Positions 35,872-45,008 of a stretch of DNA of 64,000 bases are shown piece after piece (within the stretch, counting starts at the first letter, position 1; every line of letters begins with the position of its first letter). The stretch is from Nitrospira sp. (lineage in GTDB: Bacteria > Nitrospirota > Nitrospiria > Nitrospirales > Nitrospiraceae). Location: the NCBI GenBank assembly GCA_036984305.1, contig BQWY01000001.1:3307501-3371500 (forward strand), in the 5' to 3' direction. The notes beneath the pieces are model-generated. The model made no database searches. It was not told where the DNA came from and saw nothing but the letters and a program-made list of their open reading frames with translations. The position numbers and the translations under genes are program-made.

Positions 35872-36261
35872 TCATCTCGTGCCCCGCCGCCGCTCGCTCT
35901 CACGAATCATCTGAGTCAGGTCTTCCACCGGACGAATCTCCCACGGTCCCATTTTCACGCCCGGATGATTCGACATGAGTTGAATGGCGTGGTTCCGATC
36001 GCGGGCCTCAATAATCAAGAACCCTCCCAGGAGTTCCTTAGTCTCAATAAAAGGCCCATCGGTGACCGAGACCCTTCCGTTCCGGAAGCGAAGCGTAGAA
36101 GCAACCTCAGGACCTTGGAGCCCTTCTCCGCCTGCCCAATGACCGTTTGACTTGAGCACGTCGTCATAGGCAAAACATTCGTCGATCATGGCTCCCTTCT
36201 GCTCTGCGGTCAATGTCGCCCACTTCGCGACATCAAGATATCCCAAACAGATGAATTTCAT
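35872..36261 (-). CDS. YCII-family (DGPF) protein
   Basis: A 129-residue protein of the DGPF type: FICLGYLDVAKWATLT at the start and TDGPFIETKELLGGFLII in the middle. It follows AAGGAGA with ATG at 36261. It is one of two YCII genes in tandem with an ECF sigma factor region downstream, the usual genomic company of ECF42 sigma factors. Confidence 0.9.
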   Translation of the reverse strand: MKFICLGYLDVAKWATLTAEQKGAMIDECFAYDDVLKSNGHWAGGEGLQGPEVASTLRFRNGRVSVTDGPFIETKELLGGFLIIEARDRNHAIQLMSNHPGVKMGPWEIRPVEDLTQMIRESERRRGTR

Positions 36262-36464
36262 CCTGTCTCCTTTCATGCGATCGCGGCCACCTGCTCGCGT
36301 CGGTCACAAGGGGTCTGCCTTCACGACCCCATGACCGCTATCGCCGACGACTGGCGCGGGAAACGCATGGACATGTGGTCCGGCTGCGTGCAACTGGTGC
36401 GTCGGTCATCGATTCGGCGAGCTTCTGTCGACGACGCTGCTCCGATTCAATTCACCATGCGGCA

Positions 36465-36821
36465 TCATGCGCACCCGCCGTCCTTCAGCGGTCGCACCTC
36501 GATGCTGCCGAACTGGGCTGCGGGAAACTTGGACGCGATGCGGACGGCGTCGTTCAGGTCTCTGACGTCGATCAGCAGGTATCCCCCCAGCTGCTCTTTC
36601 GTTTCGGCAAACGGGCCGTCCGTGGTGGTTGTCTTGCCATCGCGGATTCGCACCGTCGTGGCCGTCTCCACCGGATGCAACGGTGAAGCGCCCAAGAGTA
36701 GACCTTGCTTCTGCAGAGTGTCGCAGTAGGACATGGACTCGTTCGAAATGGCGACTCGTTCGTTCTGTGGCATGGCGTTGAGGATCTTCTCCTCAACATA
36801 GACAAGGCAGAGATACCTCAT
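36465..36821 (-). CDS. YCII-family (DGPF) protein
   Basis: A 118-residue DGPF protein (MRYLCLVYVEEKILNAMP; TDGPFAETKEQLGGYLLIDV). ATG at 36821 has AAGGAGG upstream; the 26 upstream codons of the longer frame are rejected. The sister YCII gene follows 203 bp downstream on the same strand. Likely regulated with the ECF sigma factor gene, but no shared promoter was seen. Confidence 0.9.
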   Translation of the reverse strand: MRYLCLVYVEEKILNAMPQNERVAISNESMSYCDTLQKQGLLLGASPLHPVETATTVRIRDGKTTTTDGPFAETKEQLGGYLLIDVRDLNDAVRIASKFPAAQFGSIEVRPLKDGGCA

Positions 36822-37107
36822 GGTGCATCCTCCTTCGAATGGCTCGTAGTCTGCTGTTATAAGATGGTCGTCGGCCGAGGCCGAAATCGACACGGACATG
36901 ATCTACGCCTGTAGAGCATCGACAAGACTGCTATGACAGGGAATCGTATTGGTTCGAGCGAAAGTTGGAGCATGGCAGACGAGTGAAATGATGAAATCGC
37001 AGTGGCGGTGCTCGCAGGCAACAATGAGATATTGCATGTCCCTCGGGATACCCACCCCTGGGCGCCATGAGCAATCGATAGAGGTCGTACGGTATCGCTC
37101 GAAACAC

Positions 37108-38094
37108 TCACGGCTTGACGATGGCATGATAAACGCGGCGCAGGTCGACCATAACCTGCAGGCCGAAAGTTGGGCCGTCGTCCGTCGCCCCGACCACATC
37201 ATTCCACGTTTCCACGACGCCATACGGAAATCGAAGCGCGATGGATCCGAACCATCGTTGCAGCGAATGTCCCCGGCTGTCCACGAAGAGGCCGGAATCG
37301 AATGTGGCGGAAAATTCCAGCTCCCATCCGGGTTCCCCGCCGCTGTAGTCTCCGAACGACAGAGACGCCTGGCCGAGATACGAATGGTCCGCCGTCTGGT
37401 TCGAGCCGTAGGCAGATCCTCCCCAGATGCGCCCATACCGCGCCATCGCTGACAAGCGCACATAACGGGAAACCGACTCCATGAAGGCATGGCGACCGAC
37501 AACCGGTTCGAGCAGTTCGCTCATGGACAGACGACGGATTCCCGCACGGAGGTACGCTTCATGGTAAAGGGTGCCCGTCGCCACTCCCAACCCCGCAAAG
37601 ACCGCTTCCTGTTGCCCAAGCAGGGGAAGCCAGCGGGTCAGGGCTCCGCTGGCCATAAAATCAGTTTCTTCACGCCTCTGGCCGACGGGGACGGGATTCT
37701 CCCCAGCAAGATGATGGACGAGTCCGTTTTGGAGTGATTCCGTCGGCTCCCGATATGTGGGACCGGCCCCGAAACTGAGGTTCGAACTCCATCCAGGCAG
37801 CCGCTCGAAGCGCTCCGACCAACTCACTGTGGCAAAGTTGAAGCCCGCCGATTCGCCGATTCGAGAACTGAACGGTTTCCCATCCTCATTGAATTGTGTG
37901 AATCGGTTCAAGGTCAACCCGGCGGCCAGCCAGGACGTGCGATCGGGGTAGGCAATGGCCCCCCAGTGGACGCTCGGCGCCAGGGCTTCGCCGTGCGCGG
38001 TGGACACCCAGAGGAGCAGAACGACCGCGGCCAACCCTCCACGGAAGGCATACCGCATAGAACACGCTCGCCGCATCCACGAGATTGGCTCCAT
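37108..38094 (-). CDS. Hypothetical outer-membrane beta-barrel-like protein
   Basis: A protein of about 328 residues without a recognised family. A signal peptide lies at about residues 13-35 (RYAFRGGLAAVVLLLWVSTA, cut near HGEA). The mature part shows many alternating hydrophobic strands and aromatic girdle residues (TLNRFTQFNEDGKPFSSRIG; AGFNFATVSWSERFER), ending in an aromatic/charged tail, like a barrel of 10-14 strands. Start choice among ATGs at 38094, 38076 and 38058 is uncertain; none has a strong ribosome site. It sits between YCII and VOC genes. Confidence 0.6.
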   Translation of the reverse strand: MEPISWMRRACSMRYAFRGGLAAVVLLLWVSTAHGEALAPSVHWGAIAYPDRTSWLAAGLTLNRFTQFNEDGKPFSSRIGESAGFNFATVSWSERFERLPGWSSNLSFGAGPTYREPTESLQNGLVHHLAGENPVPVGQRREETDFMASGALTRWLPLLGQQEAVFAGLGVATGTLYHEAYLRAGIRRLSMSELLEPVVGRHAFMESVSRYVRLSAMARYGRIWGGSAYGSNQTADHSYLGQASLSFGDYSGGEPGWELEFSATFDSGLFVDSRGHSLQRWFGSIALRFPYGVVETWNDVVGATDDGPTFGLQVMVDLRRVYHAIVKP

Positions 38095-38287
38095 GGTCGA
38101 TTCACTTGCCCAGCCATGTGACAGGAGGAGTTGTCTCCAGGATGTCACCCGTCGCAACAACACTCTGAGCACAGGCGCCGCCGATTCGTTTGACAACAGA
38201 TAGGTCCGTGACCTAGTCGAAACGACGGCCTGACGATTACATGTACCTCAAGACCCTCCACCGAGCCAACGTACGTCCGTCGCTCCC

Positions 38288-38671
38288 CTACCTCCCCGAA
38301 TGGATGCCGAACAGATTTCCCTCCAAATCGGCGGCCAGTGCGAGATACCCGTATTCCCCGATTGGGGATTTCTCCTTCACCACACGGCCGCCGCTTGGGA
38401 CCACCCGCTCCGTCTCGACGGCACAATCCTGAGAGGAAAAATAGACGATTGTACCGATTCCCTCGCCGTTGGAGCCTCCAGGTATTTTCGCAAGCGCACC
38501 GGCGGCTCCTGCGCCTTCCCGTTGCGTCGGAAATGCCCACGTCTCCGAGGGACCGGAGTCGGGAGTCTTCAGCGGTTCCAACGTGACCCCGAAGACGGCC
38601 TCGTAAAACGCTTTGGCACGGGGCATGTCTTGAACATCGATTTCGAACCAGATCACAGGATTCTTCGTCAT
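38288..38671 (-). CDS. VOC-family protein
   Basis: A 127-residue VOC-fold protein: NPVIWFEIDVQDMPRAKAFY, FGVTLEPLKTP and the closing DLEGNLFGIHSG. It resembles the damaged VOC gene at 19567 in its KSPIGEYGY / KHSIGEWGF segment. ATG at 38671 has AGGAG upstream. It lies 158 bp upstream-side from the sigma factor gene on the same strand, typical of ECF42 neighbourhoods. Confidence 0.88.
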   Translation of the reverse strand: MTKNPVIWFEIDVQDMPRAKAFYEAVFGVTLEPLKTPDSGPSETWAFPTQREGAGAAGALAKIPGGSNGEGIGTIVYFSSQDCAVETERVVPSGGRVVKEKSPIGEYGYLALAADLEGNLFGIHSGR

Positions 38672-38829
38672 CGCATGACTCCTTTCTTCAAGCCGTGATC
38701 TCGGACAGCGCATGCGGCGTCGCCCGTCCCAGCAGGAGGCTACGCTCCGACAGACTCCGACTGGACTAGGCACAATTCTAGGGCTCGGGGTATTCAAGGC
38801 CATGACACGCCGGCATTGTTCCTGTATCG

Positions 38830-40101
38830 TTACGAAGGGTGTGGCATGTCACACTCGCGCAGCCGTCGCTCGAGGAATCGCCGCTCTGGTTCCTGCCGCG
38901 TCAGGTGGAGCGCTCGTAGGTAGGAGGCGCGCGCATCGGCCTGACGGCCGAGCCGGCGGCAAAGATCCGCCCGCGCCGCGTGGGCCAAATGGTAACCCTC
39001 CAGCTCTCCGGTGCCGAGCAATCGTTCGACGAGTTCCAACCCGGAAGACGGCCCGTCTCTCATCGCGACGGCGACCGCACGATTCAATTCCACCACCGGA
39101 GATGGCTCGGCCTGTAGCAGCAGGTCATACAAGCCGACGATCCTCCCCCAATCCGTGGCTGCCGCAGTCGCCGCCTGCGCGTGCACGGAAGCGATCGCCG
39201 CTTGAAGCGTGTAGACTCCGACGGAGGTGGCCGCCAACGCTTGGGCGACGAGCGCAGTCCCTTCCGTCATCTGGTCTCGATTCCACAGGGACCGGTCTTG
39301 ATCTTCCAAGAGGACGACATCTCCCGCTGGAGAAGTCCGGGCAATCCGCCTTGAGTCCTGCAGAAGCATCAACCCCAGCAGCCCGAGCGTCTCCGCATCG
39401 GAAAGGAGTTCGACCAGTACTCGCCCAAGCCGAATCGCTTCGCTCGACAATTCATGTCGAGTCATGGCGTCCCCTGCGGACGCCGAATACCCCTCGTTAA
39501 ACACCAGGTAGACGACCCGAAGGACCGCCTCCATCCGCCCGGGAAGGTCCCGATGATCCGGGACCTCATAGGGAATCCGAGCATCGCGAATCTTGGCTTT
39601 GGCCCGCACAATTCGCTGGGCAATCGTCGCGGGCTTGGTCAGAAACGCATGTCCGATTTCCTCGGTCGTCAAACCACAGACTTCTCGAAGCGTCATGGCA
39701 ATCTGCGCCTCCGGCGCCAAGGCGGGGTGGCAGCACGTGAAAATCAACCGCAACCGGTCGTCATGGACGGCACCCTCGTCCATGGATTGCTCATCCGTCG
39801 GCTCTTCGGTCGTCTCCAGATGCCTTTCCACGTCGTGCAGCGACGCATGCTGACGCGCACGGCGCCGTAAGTTGTCGATCGCCTTGAACCGTCCCGTGGA
39901 AATCAGCCATGCCCGGGGATTGCTCGGGATGCCGTCTCGCCCCCATTGTTCCACCGCAACTGCGAACGCATCGTGCACGGCCTCTTCCGCCATGTCGAAA
40001 TCTCCCAAAAGGCGGATGAGTGTGGCCAGCACATGCCTCGACTCACTTCGGTAGAGTGTGTCGACCGCTTGCTGAATTGAGCCGACCCGGTCCTCGATCA
40101 T
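38830..40101 (-). CDS. ECF sigma factor with C-terminal TPR-like domain (ECF42 type)
   Basis: A 423-residue sigma-70-type factor. Residues 1-170 are the ECF core: region 2 (DFDMAEEAVHDAFAVAVEQW) and region 4 (LTTEEIGHAFLTKPATIAQR). Residues about 180-420 are an extended helical C-terminal domain with TPR-like pairs, as in ECF42 sigma factors, where it has been reported to be needed for activity and no anti-sigma gene exists. ECF42 genes are typically next to DGPF/YCII genes, as here (35872, 36465, VOC 38288). ATG at 40101 with GGGAGG upstream. The signal it responds to is unknown. Confidence 0.92.
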   Translation of the reverse strand: MIEDRVGSIQQAVDTLYRSESRHVLATLIRLLGDFDMAEEAVHDAFAVAVEQWGRDGIPSNPRAWLISTGRFKAIDNLRRRARQHASLHDVERHLETTEEPTDEQSMDEGAVHDDRLRLIFTCCHPALAPEAQIAMTLREVCGLTTEEIGHAFLTKPATIAQRIVRAKAKIRDARIPYEVPDHRDLPGRMEAVLRVVYLVFNEGYSASAGDAMTRHELSSEAIRLGRVLVELLSDAETLGLLGLMLLQDSRRIARTSPAGDVVLLEDQDRSLWNRDQMTEGTALVAQALAATSVGVYTLQAAIASVHAQAATAAATDWGRIVGLYDLLLQAEPSPVVELNRAVAVAMRDGPSSGLELVERLLGTGELEGYHLAHAARADLCRRLGRQADARASYLRALHLTRQEPERRFLERRLRECDMPHPS

Positions 40102-40338
40102 GGTTGATGTTCCTCCCTGCCCGGCCTGCTTTTCGGAACCAGCTTTCACCCCGATCGATCCCTGCCCTTCGCGCGTCCTTCCGCGAACCGGTTATTGCAA
40201 GACCTCGGCTACGTTCAGTGGATATGAGCCCTTCGGCCCCGTTCCGCTGTCCCAGTGGATCTTCGTATTGCCATGCTCGTAGTGTCAACAGAGGATCTAC
40301 CCCCGACCAATGCCCGCCCATGCAGGGACGTAGGATAA

Positions 40339-40687
40339 ACTAGAACCTATCTTAAAATCGTTTTCGGGGAGCCTGGCGCAGTCGGGTTAGGCTCCGAGGG
40401 GGACAATCTTTCGAGCGGGTTGTCCCCGCCCACGTTATTCCCTCAAACGGCTGGAGGGGATGAGCCCGCTCGCCTTCGCCATGGCGGGCGCCGATCGTGA
40501 CGGGCCAGATGGGCTGCTGGTCGCCGATCCGACGATCTGCCGGAGGCGATCAGCCAATCCAAGGACTCGTGCTGGCGATCGGGGCATCACCGCATCATGC
40601 CGAGGCTGGCGCGGCTCGCCCCTCGCCAGCCGTCCGTGTTTAAGAGCGCACTCCGTTGACTCGAGCGATTTTGAGATAGGTTCTAGT
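40339..40687. mobile_element. MITE-like element with 22-bp terminal inverted repeats
   Basis: Arms 40339-40360 (ACTAGAACCTATCTTAAAAT and two more) and 40666-40687 are inverted repeats with one mismatch over 22 bp. CTAG at the ends could be a target duplication, as in IS5-like elements. The 349-bp interior has no transposase and two perfect hairpins (40368-40374 with 40389-40395; 40399-40406 with 40420-40427), so the element looks non-autonomous. It sits between the ECF sigma gene and the ndh gene. Confidence 0.65.
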
Positions 40688-40901
40688 ATCCGGATCCCTG
40701 CGACCGTCTCACGTCTCTCAAGGTAGACAACGGCATGCGATTCTCCGCAAATCCGGCTCCCTGCCCCCAGCGAGCGAGTGAACCGTCACGTACAGCCATA
40801 CCGCCAGGGACCAACGGGTCATCGACCTCATGCTCACAGCTGCAACTTGGACGGTTCTCTGCATGTTGAAGACATGCTCCAAAACTGGCAATCTCACTAT
40901 C

Positions 40902-42239
40902 ATGATCCCCAAAGGGGCGAGCACTATTGTTGGAACCGATGGCAACACCTTGCCGCACGTCGTCATCGTCGGTGGCGGCTTTGGTGGTCTGGTGACCGCA
41001 CTGTCGCTTCGGCACGCCCCGGTTCGCATTACCTTGATCGACCGCCACAACCATCATTTGTTTCAGCCGCTCCTCTATCAGGTGGCAACCGCCGCTTTGT
41101 CTCCCTCGCAAATCGCCGCCCCCATTCGACACGTCCTTGCCACGCAGGCCAATTGCACGGTCTGGATGGCTGAGGTGCAACGGATCGATGCGGCGCGTCG
41201 GAGGGTCGTGTTGGCCGACAGCACCGTGAACTATGACTACCTCGTCCTGGCCGCGGGCGCCACTCACTCCTACTTTGGACACGAGGAGTGGAGCCGTCAC
41301 GCTCCAGGCCTGAAAACCGTTGAAGATGCCATCCAGATCCGTCAACGACTCCTGCTCGCGTTCGAGCGCGCGGAACGCCTGTGTACCGACAAGGAACAGC
41401 AACGTGGTTTGACATTCGTCATCATCGGTGGCGGCCCGACGGGCGTGGAATTGGCCGGCGCCATCAGCGAAATCGCCCTCCGCACGGTACGCCGGGACTT
41501 CAGGCACCTCCAACCAGCCGACACGCACGTCCTCCTGGTGGAGGCATCGGATCGGCTCCTGGCCGGCTTTCCGGAAAAGTTGGCACGCCGGGCCGAGCGA
41601 GACTTGGCAGATTTGGGCGTCGTCGTGCGTTTGAACAGCCGCGTGACGGGCATCGGTGAGGACGCGGTCCGGATCCATACCTCAGGGGGAGAGGAAACCA
41701 TTGCCACGCGCAACGTGTTCTGGGCCGCAGGAGTCAAGGCGTCTCCGCTCGGTGCGACGTTGGGAGTGCCGATGGACCGATTAGGGCACGTGCATGTGAA
41801 TGCCGACTTGTCTGTCCCTGGCCACCCGGAGATCTTCGTGGTGGGCGATTTGGCGCATGCGAAGGACGAACGGACCGGCGAGCCGGTCCCAGCACTTGCC
41901 CCCGCCGCGCTACAGATGGGAAAGCATGTCGCAAGAATTATCGCGGCCGGCACCGAACGGACTGGAGGTCGTGCCAAAGCACGGCCCCGCTTTCACTATC
42001 ACGATCGCGGACTGTTGGCGGCGATCGGACGCAGGAAAGCCGTTGCCTCGGTAGGACCGTTTCAGTTCGCCGGGCTCCTCGCCTGGCTGGTATGGTGCCT
42101 GGTCCACATTTTCTTTCTGATTACCTTCCGCCAGAAGGTTCTTGTCATGATCGAGTGGGTCTGGTCCTACCTCACGTTCACGGGCGGTGCGCGATTGATC
42201 AACGGTACGTCGACCACCAATGAGAAGCCTTCCGGTTAG
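40902..42239 (+). CDS. ndh: Type II NADH:quinone dehydrogenase (NDH-2)
   Basis: About 445 residues. A membrane-associated FAD enzyme that passes electrons from NADH to quinone without pumping protons. Rossmann motifs: VVIVGGGFGGLVTALSL (FAD) and FVIIGGGPTGVELAGAISEI (NADH). DRHNHHLFQPLLYQVAT, VFWAAGVKASPLG and FVVGDLAH are typical. The C terminus has hydrophobic helices (FAGLLAWLVWCLVHIFFLIT) for membrane binding. Start uncertain: ATG at 40902, 40863 and 40830 lie in frame, none with a good ribosome site; the conserved start region begins soon after 40902. The MITE is just upstream and may affect its promoter. Confidence 0.92.
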   Translation: MIPKGASTIVGTDGNTLPHVVIVGGGFGGLVTALSLRHAPVRITLIDRHNHHLFQPLLYQVATAALSPSQIAAPIRHVLATQANCTVWMAEVQRIDAARRRVVLADSTVNYDYLVLAAGATHSYFGHEEWSRHAPGLKTVEDAIQIRQRLLLAFERAERLCTDKEQQRGLTFVIIGGGPTGVELAGAISEIALRTVRRDFRHLQPADTHVLLVEASDRLLAGFPEKLARRAERDLADLGVVVRLNSRVTGIGEDAVRIHTSGGEETIATRNVFWAAGVKASPLGATLGVPMDRLGHVHVNADLSVPGHPEIFVVGDLAHAKDERTGEPVPALAPAALQMGKHVARIIAAGTERTGGRAKARPRFHYHDRGLLAAIGRRKAVASVGPFQFAGLLAWLVWCLVHIFFLITFRQKVLVMIEWVWSYLTFTGGARLINGTSTTNEKPSG

Positions 42240-42304
42240 CGCGACTGTGCTGTGAATGCCCCGTCGGCCCCCGAGCCGGCCGGTCCGACCCTATCAATCG
42301 ATCC

Positions 42305-42694
42305 TCAGGTACGCCCCTGGACGGACAGTTCCCACCGATAGCCGTCGAGATCATAGAACCAGAGTCCCATGTGAGGGGATCCCGGTGCCTCCGGACCGAT
42401 CTCATCTCCCGGGTCTTCGATCTCCACCTTGTGTTTCTTCAAATGAGCGAGGGCCTTCCGCAAGGCGGCCATGTTCGGCAGGTGGAACGACATATGGCCG
42501 ATGGTACGAGGCGATGGTTTGCCTTTCGTCAAAGCAATCGTCACATGGTCGTTCCCTACCGCAACCCCGTCATCGAAGGTAAACTCTTCGCGGAGCCCCA
42601 GCGATTTCATGAACCACTTCGCACTACGCCGTGGATGTCGGACGGCCAACCCGAAATGGCCTACGGTTCCCACTGTAAACGGCACCCGTTTCAT
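42305..42694 (-). CDS. VOC-family (glyoxalase-like) protein
   Basis: A 129-residue VOC protein (VGHFGLAVRHPRRSAKWFMK at the start; MGLWFYDLDGYRWELSV at the end), convergent with ndh. ATG at 42694 has AAGGAGG upstream. Substrate unknown. Confidence 0.88.
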   Translation of the reverse strand: MKRVPFTVGTVGHFGLAVRHPRRSAKWFMKSLGLREEFTFDDGVAVGNDHVTIALTKGKPSPRTIGHMSFHLPNMAALRKALAHLKKHKVEIEDPGDEIGPEAPGSPHMGLWFYDLDGYRWELSVQGRT

Positions 42695-42797
42695 ACGCGT
42701 CCTCCTTCCCGGCAACTTGACTCGTCACTCGCCCTTCCTCCGGCGGATCCGGGCACGCGACCATCGGAACGTTGCTGCGCAGAATGTGACTCTCGCG

Positions 42798-43682
42798 CTA
42801 TCGGGCCATGCCCGAGGCAGTCAGGAATTCTCTGGCGATCTCGCCGACCTGTCCGCGTCGGCTGACGGCCAGATGATTGAGCCGGCGCATGGTGGTCTCG
42901 CTGAATCGTCCGGTCAACTCATCGAGCACACTTCTTAGACTAGGGATGCGGCCCAGCGCGTCGGGTCGAACGACAATGGCGGCTTCGTAGGCCGGGAAAC
43001 ATTGCCGGTCATCGCGAAGAACGGTCACATCCAACACGGCGAGCGGCCCGTCCGTTGAATTGCCGGCTATCATGTCGACCTGCCGCTGCTGCAAGGCCTG
43101 ATAGAGCAACCCCAAGTCCATCGTGGTCGGAGGCCCCGTCAAGGTCAGCGGATAGGTCTCCAATAATCGAGGCAATCCGTCCGAACGCTGCTGAAACTCG
43201 TATCCGACTCCCATCGTCCAAGCCGAGGCACGCCGGCTTGCGTCACTGAGGGATTGCAACTGGTCACGTTCCGCGTCCGCCTTCCGCACGATCATGGCGA
43301 ACGTATTTTCGAACCCAAGTGGATCGAGCCACTCCATGCCATAGCGCCGCTCATATTCCCGCTTCACGCGGTCACGGACCGCGGCGGCGTCGGTGGAGGG
43401 CGGGAGATCCAGCACCGCGGTCAAGGCGGTGCCGGTGTATTCCGGGTAGAGATCGATATTGCCATTGAGCAACGCACGATGCGCAATCATCGTTCCGCCC
43501 AGATTGAATCGTCGCTCGACGGTGATCTCCAGACGACGCTCGAGGTGCTGAGCGATGAGTTCGCCCAGCAGCATCTGCTCAAGGAAATTCTTTGAGCCGA
43601 CCGTGACACGACGGCGATCGTCCGAGCATCCGGCACCGATCACCAGCAGGATCAGGCAGGCGCATAGACACGTTCGAGCCAT
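42798..43682 (-). CDS. Substrate-binding lipoprotein of OpuC/EgtU-type ABC transporter
   Basis: A 294-residue glycine-betaine/choline/ergothioneine-class binding protein. The signal ends in lipobox IGAGC. The mature part starts VTVGSKNFLEQMLLGELIAQ, with LYPEYTGTALTAVL and further on the YEAAIVVRPDALGRIPSLR segment typical of OsmF/OpuCC folds. It probably binds a quaternary amine or ergothioneine; the operon with egtBD favours ergothioneine, but the binding residues cannot be judged here. ATG at 43682; it overlaps the permease gene by 31 bp. Confidence 0.9.
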   Translation of the reverse strand: MARTCLCACLILLVIGAGCSDDRRRVTVGSKNFLEQMLLGELIAQHLERRLEITVERRFNLGGTMIAHRALLNGNIDLYPEYTGTALTAVLDLPPSTDAAAVRDRVKREYERRYGMEWLDPLGFENTFAMIVRKADAERDQLQSLSDASRRASAWTMGVGYEFQQRSDGLPRLLETYPLTLTGPPTTMDLGLLYQALQQRQVDMIAGNSTDGPLAVLDVTVLRDDRQCFPAYEAAIVVRPDALGRIPSLRSVLDELTGRFSETTMRRLNHLAVSRRGQVGEIAREFLTASGMAR

Positions 43683-44263
43683 TCAAATCCCCAGTCCGCC
43701 GACAACGCCATGAGCGCGGCCGGAATCGCCCCCGACAACAGAAGTCCCGAATCCACCGTCGCAAGCCCGCGAAAGATCAACACACCCAAACCGCCGGCGC
43801 CGATCGCCGCGGCAATCGTTGCGGTTCCAATGGTGGCGACCGTCGCAATTCTCACACCCGCGAGAATCGTCGGAGCGGCAAGGGGGAGTTCCACTTGCCA
43901 CAAGACCTGTCGGCCGGTCATGCCAAGTGCGACCGCGGAGTCCCGCACGGAGGGTTCCACCGCGAGGATTCCTGCGACGGTGTTCCGTAGCATGGGAAGG
44001 AGCGCATACAGGACGAGCGCAATGATCGCCGTATGAGGACCGATGCCTCCGATCAAAGGAATGGGAATCAAAAAGCCGAAGAGCGCGAGACTGGGCACCG
44101 TTTGGACCACATTGGCGAAGCCCAGGAGCCACTGGCGAAGCCACGGCCGCCGCGTCACGAGAATACCGGCGGGAAGGGCCACGGCTCCCGCGATCAACAT
44201 GGCGACCCCAACGAGCAGGAGATGCTCCAACGTCAGATCAATGAGTTCCCCGGACAGTGTCAT
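43652..44263 (-). CDS. ABC transporter permease (OpuC/EgtU type)
   Basis: A 203-residue inner-membrane permease with about five TM helices and the EAA-like loop (AVALGMTGRQVLWQVELPLA). VVQTVPSLALFGFLIPIPLI is typical of ProW/OpuCB proteins. In some bacteria this permease is fused to the binding protein as EgtU; here they are separate genes. ATG at 44263 has GGGGGAAGG upstream. It overlaps the ATPase gene by 26 bp. Confidence 0.92.
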   Translation of the reverse strand: MTLSGELIDLTLEHLLLVGVAMLIAGAVALPAGILVTRRPWLRQWLLGFANVVQTVPSLALFGFLIPIPLIGGIGPHTAIIALVLYALLPMLRNTVAGILAVEPSVRDSAVALGMTGRQVLWQVELPLAAPTILAGVRIATVATIGTATIAAAIGAGGLGVLIFRGLATVDSGLLLSGAIPAALMALSADWGFEWLERVYAPA

Positions 44264-45008
44264 GATCGCCTTCCCCCTTGAACTCGAGACTGGCGAGAAA
44301 CATGCGAACTTCAGGACTGGAGGCCCGGACAAACTCCGCCGGTGCCGCGACGAGATCCAGCCCCCCGTTTGCGAGCAGGGCAATGCGTGTGCCGAGCCGG
44401 AGCGCCTCGCGCACGTCATGAGTGACGAAAATCGACGTCTTCCCGTATTCGCGGCGAAGTCGAAGAAACTGGCGTTGCAACTCGAAGCGGGTCACGGGGT
44501 CCAACGCCCCAAACGGTTCGTCGAAGAGGAGCAGTGGAGGATCGGCGGCCAGCGCCCGCGCGATGCCCACCCGCTGCCGTTGTCCTCCCGACAAATGTCG
44601 GGGATACCGCTCGGAAAATTGATCCGGCGGCAGCTCCACCTGGTTGAGTAACGCGTCGACTCGTCGGCGGATGTCGCCCGGAGGCCACCCCTGAAGCCGC
44701 GGCACGAGCCCGACGTTTTGCGCCACCGTGAAATGAGGGAATAACCCGCCCTCCTGCATCACATATCCCGCGCGCCGTCTCAGCCTGATCGGATCCCACT
44801 GTGTCGTCGGAGTTCCCTCGACCACCACCTGCCCGGCACTGGGAAGGAGCAGCCCGTTCACCAATTTCAATGCCGTCGTTTTGCCCGATCCGCTCCGCCC
44901 CAGCAGGACCACCGTTTCCCCGGACTCAACCTCGAGGCTCACGTCGCGTAGGATGAAGACACCGCCGAGTCGGACCGAGACCCGTTCGAACGAAATCACC
45001 GCAGTCAT
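44238..45008 (-). CDS. ABC transporter ATPase (OpuC/EgtV type)
   Basis: A 256-residue ATPase: Walker A LGRSGSGKTTALKLVNG, signature HLSGGQRQRVGIARALA, Walker B LLLFDEPFGALDPVTR, H-loop VTHDVREAL. No C-terminal CBS domains, unlike ProV/OpuCA. ATG at 45008 overlaps the stop of egtD in ATGA. It is the energising subunit of the transporter downstream. Confidence 0.94.
   Translation of the reverse strand: MTAVISFERVSVRLGGVFILRDVSLEVESGETVVLLGRSGSGKTTALKLVNGLLLPSAGQVVVEGTPTTQWDPIRLRRRAGYVMQEGGLFPHFTVAQNVGLVPRLQGWPPGDIRRRVDALLNQVELPPDQFSERYPRHLSGGQRQRVGIARALAADPPLLLFDEPFGALDPVTRFELQRQFLRLRREYGKTSIFVTHDVREALRLGTRIALLANGGLDLVAAPAEFVRASSPEVRMFLASLEFKGEGDHDTVRGTH

Noticed and set aside
36903-37502. 199-codon minus-strand frame overlapping the beta-barrel-like gene
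   Set aside because: It lies in another frame of the same strand over the hypothetical barrel gene and has low-complexity, Arg/Ser-rich composition typical of shadows.
40460-40726. 88-codon frame inside the MITE-like element
   Set aside because: Pro/Arg/Asp-rich, ends outside the inverted repeat and matches no transposase; the interior is more likely non-coding.
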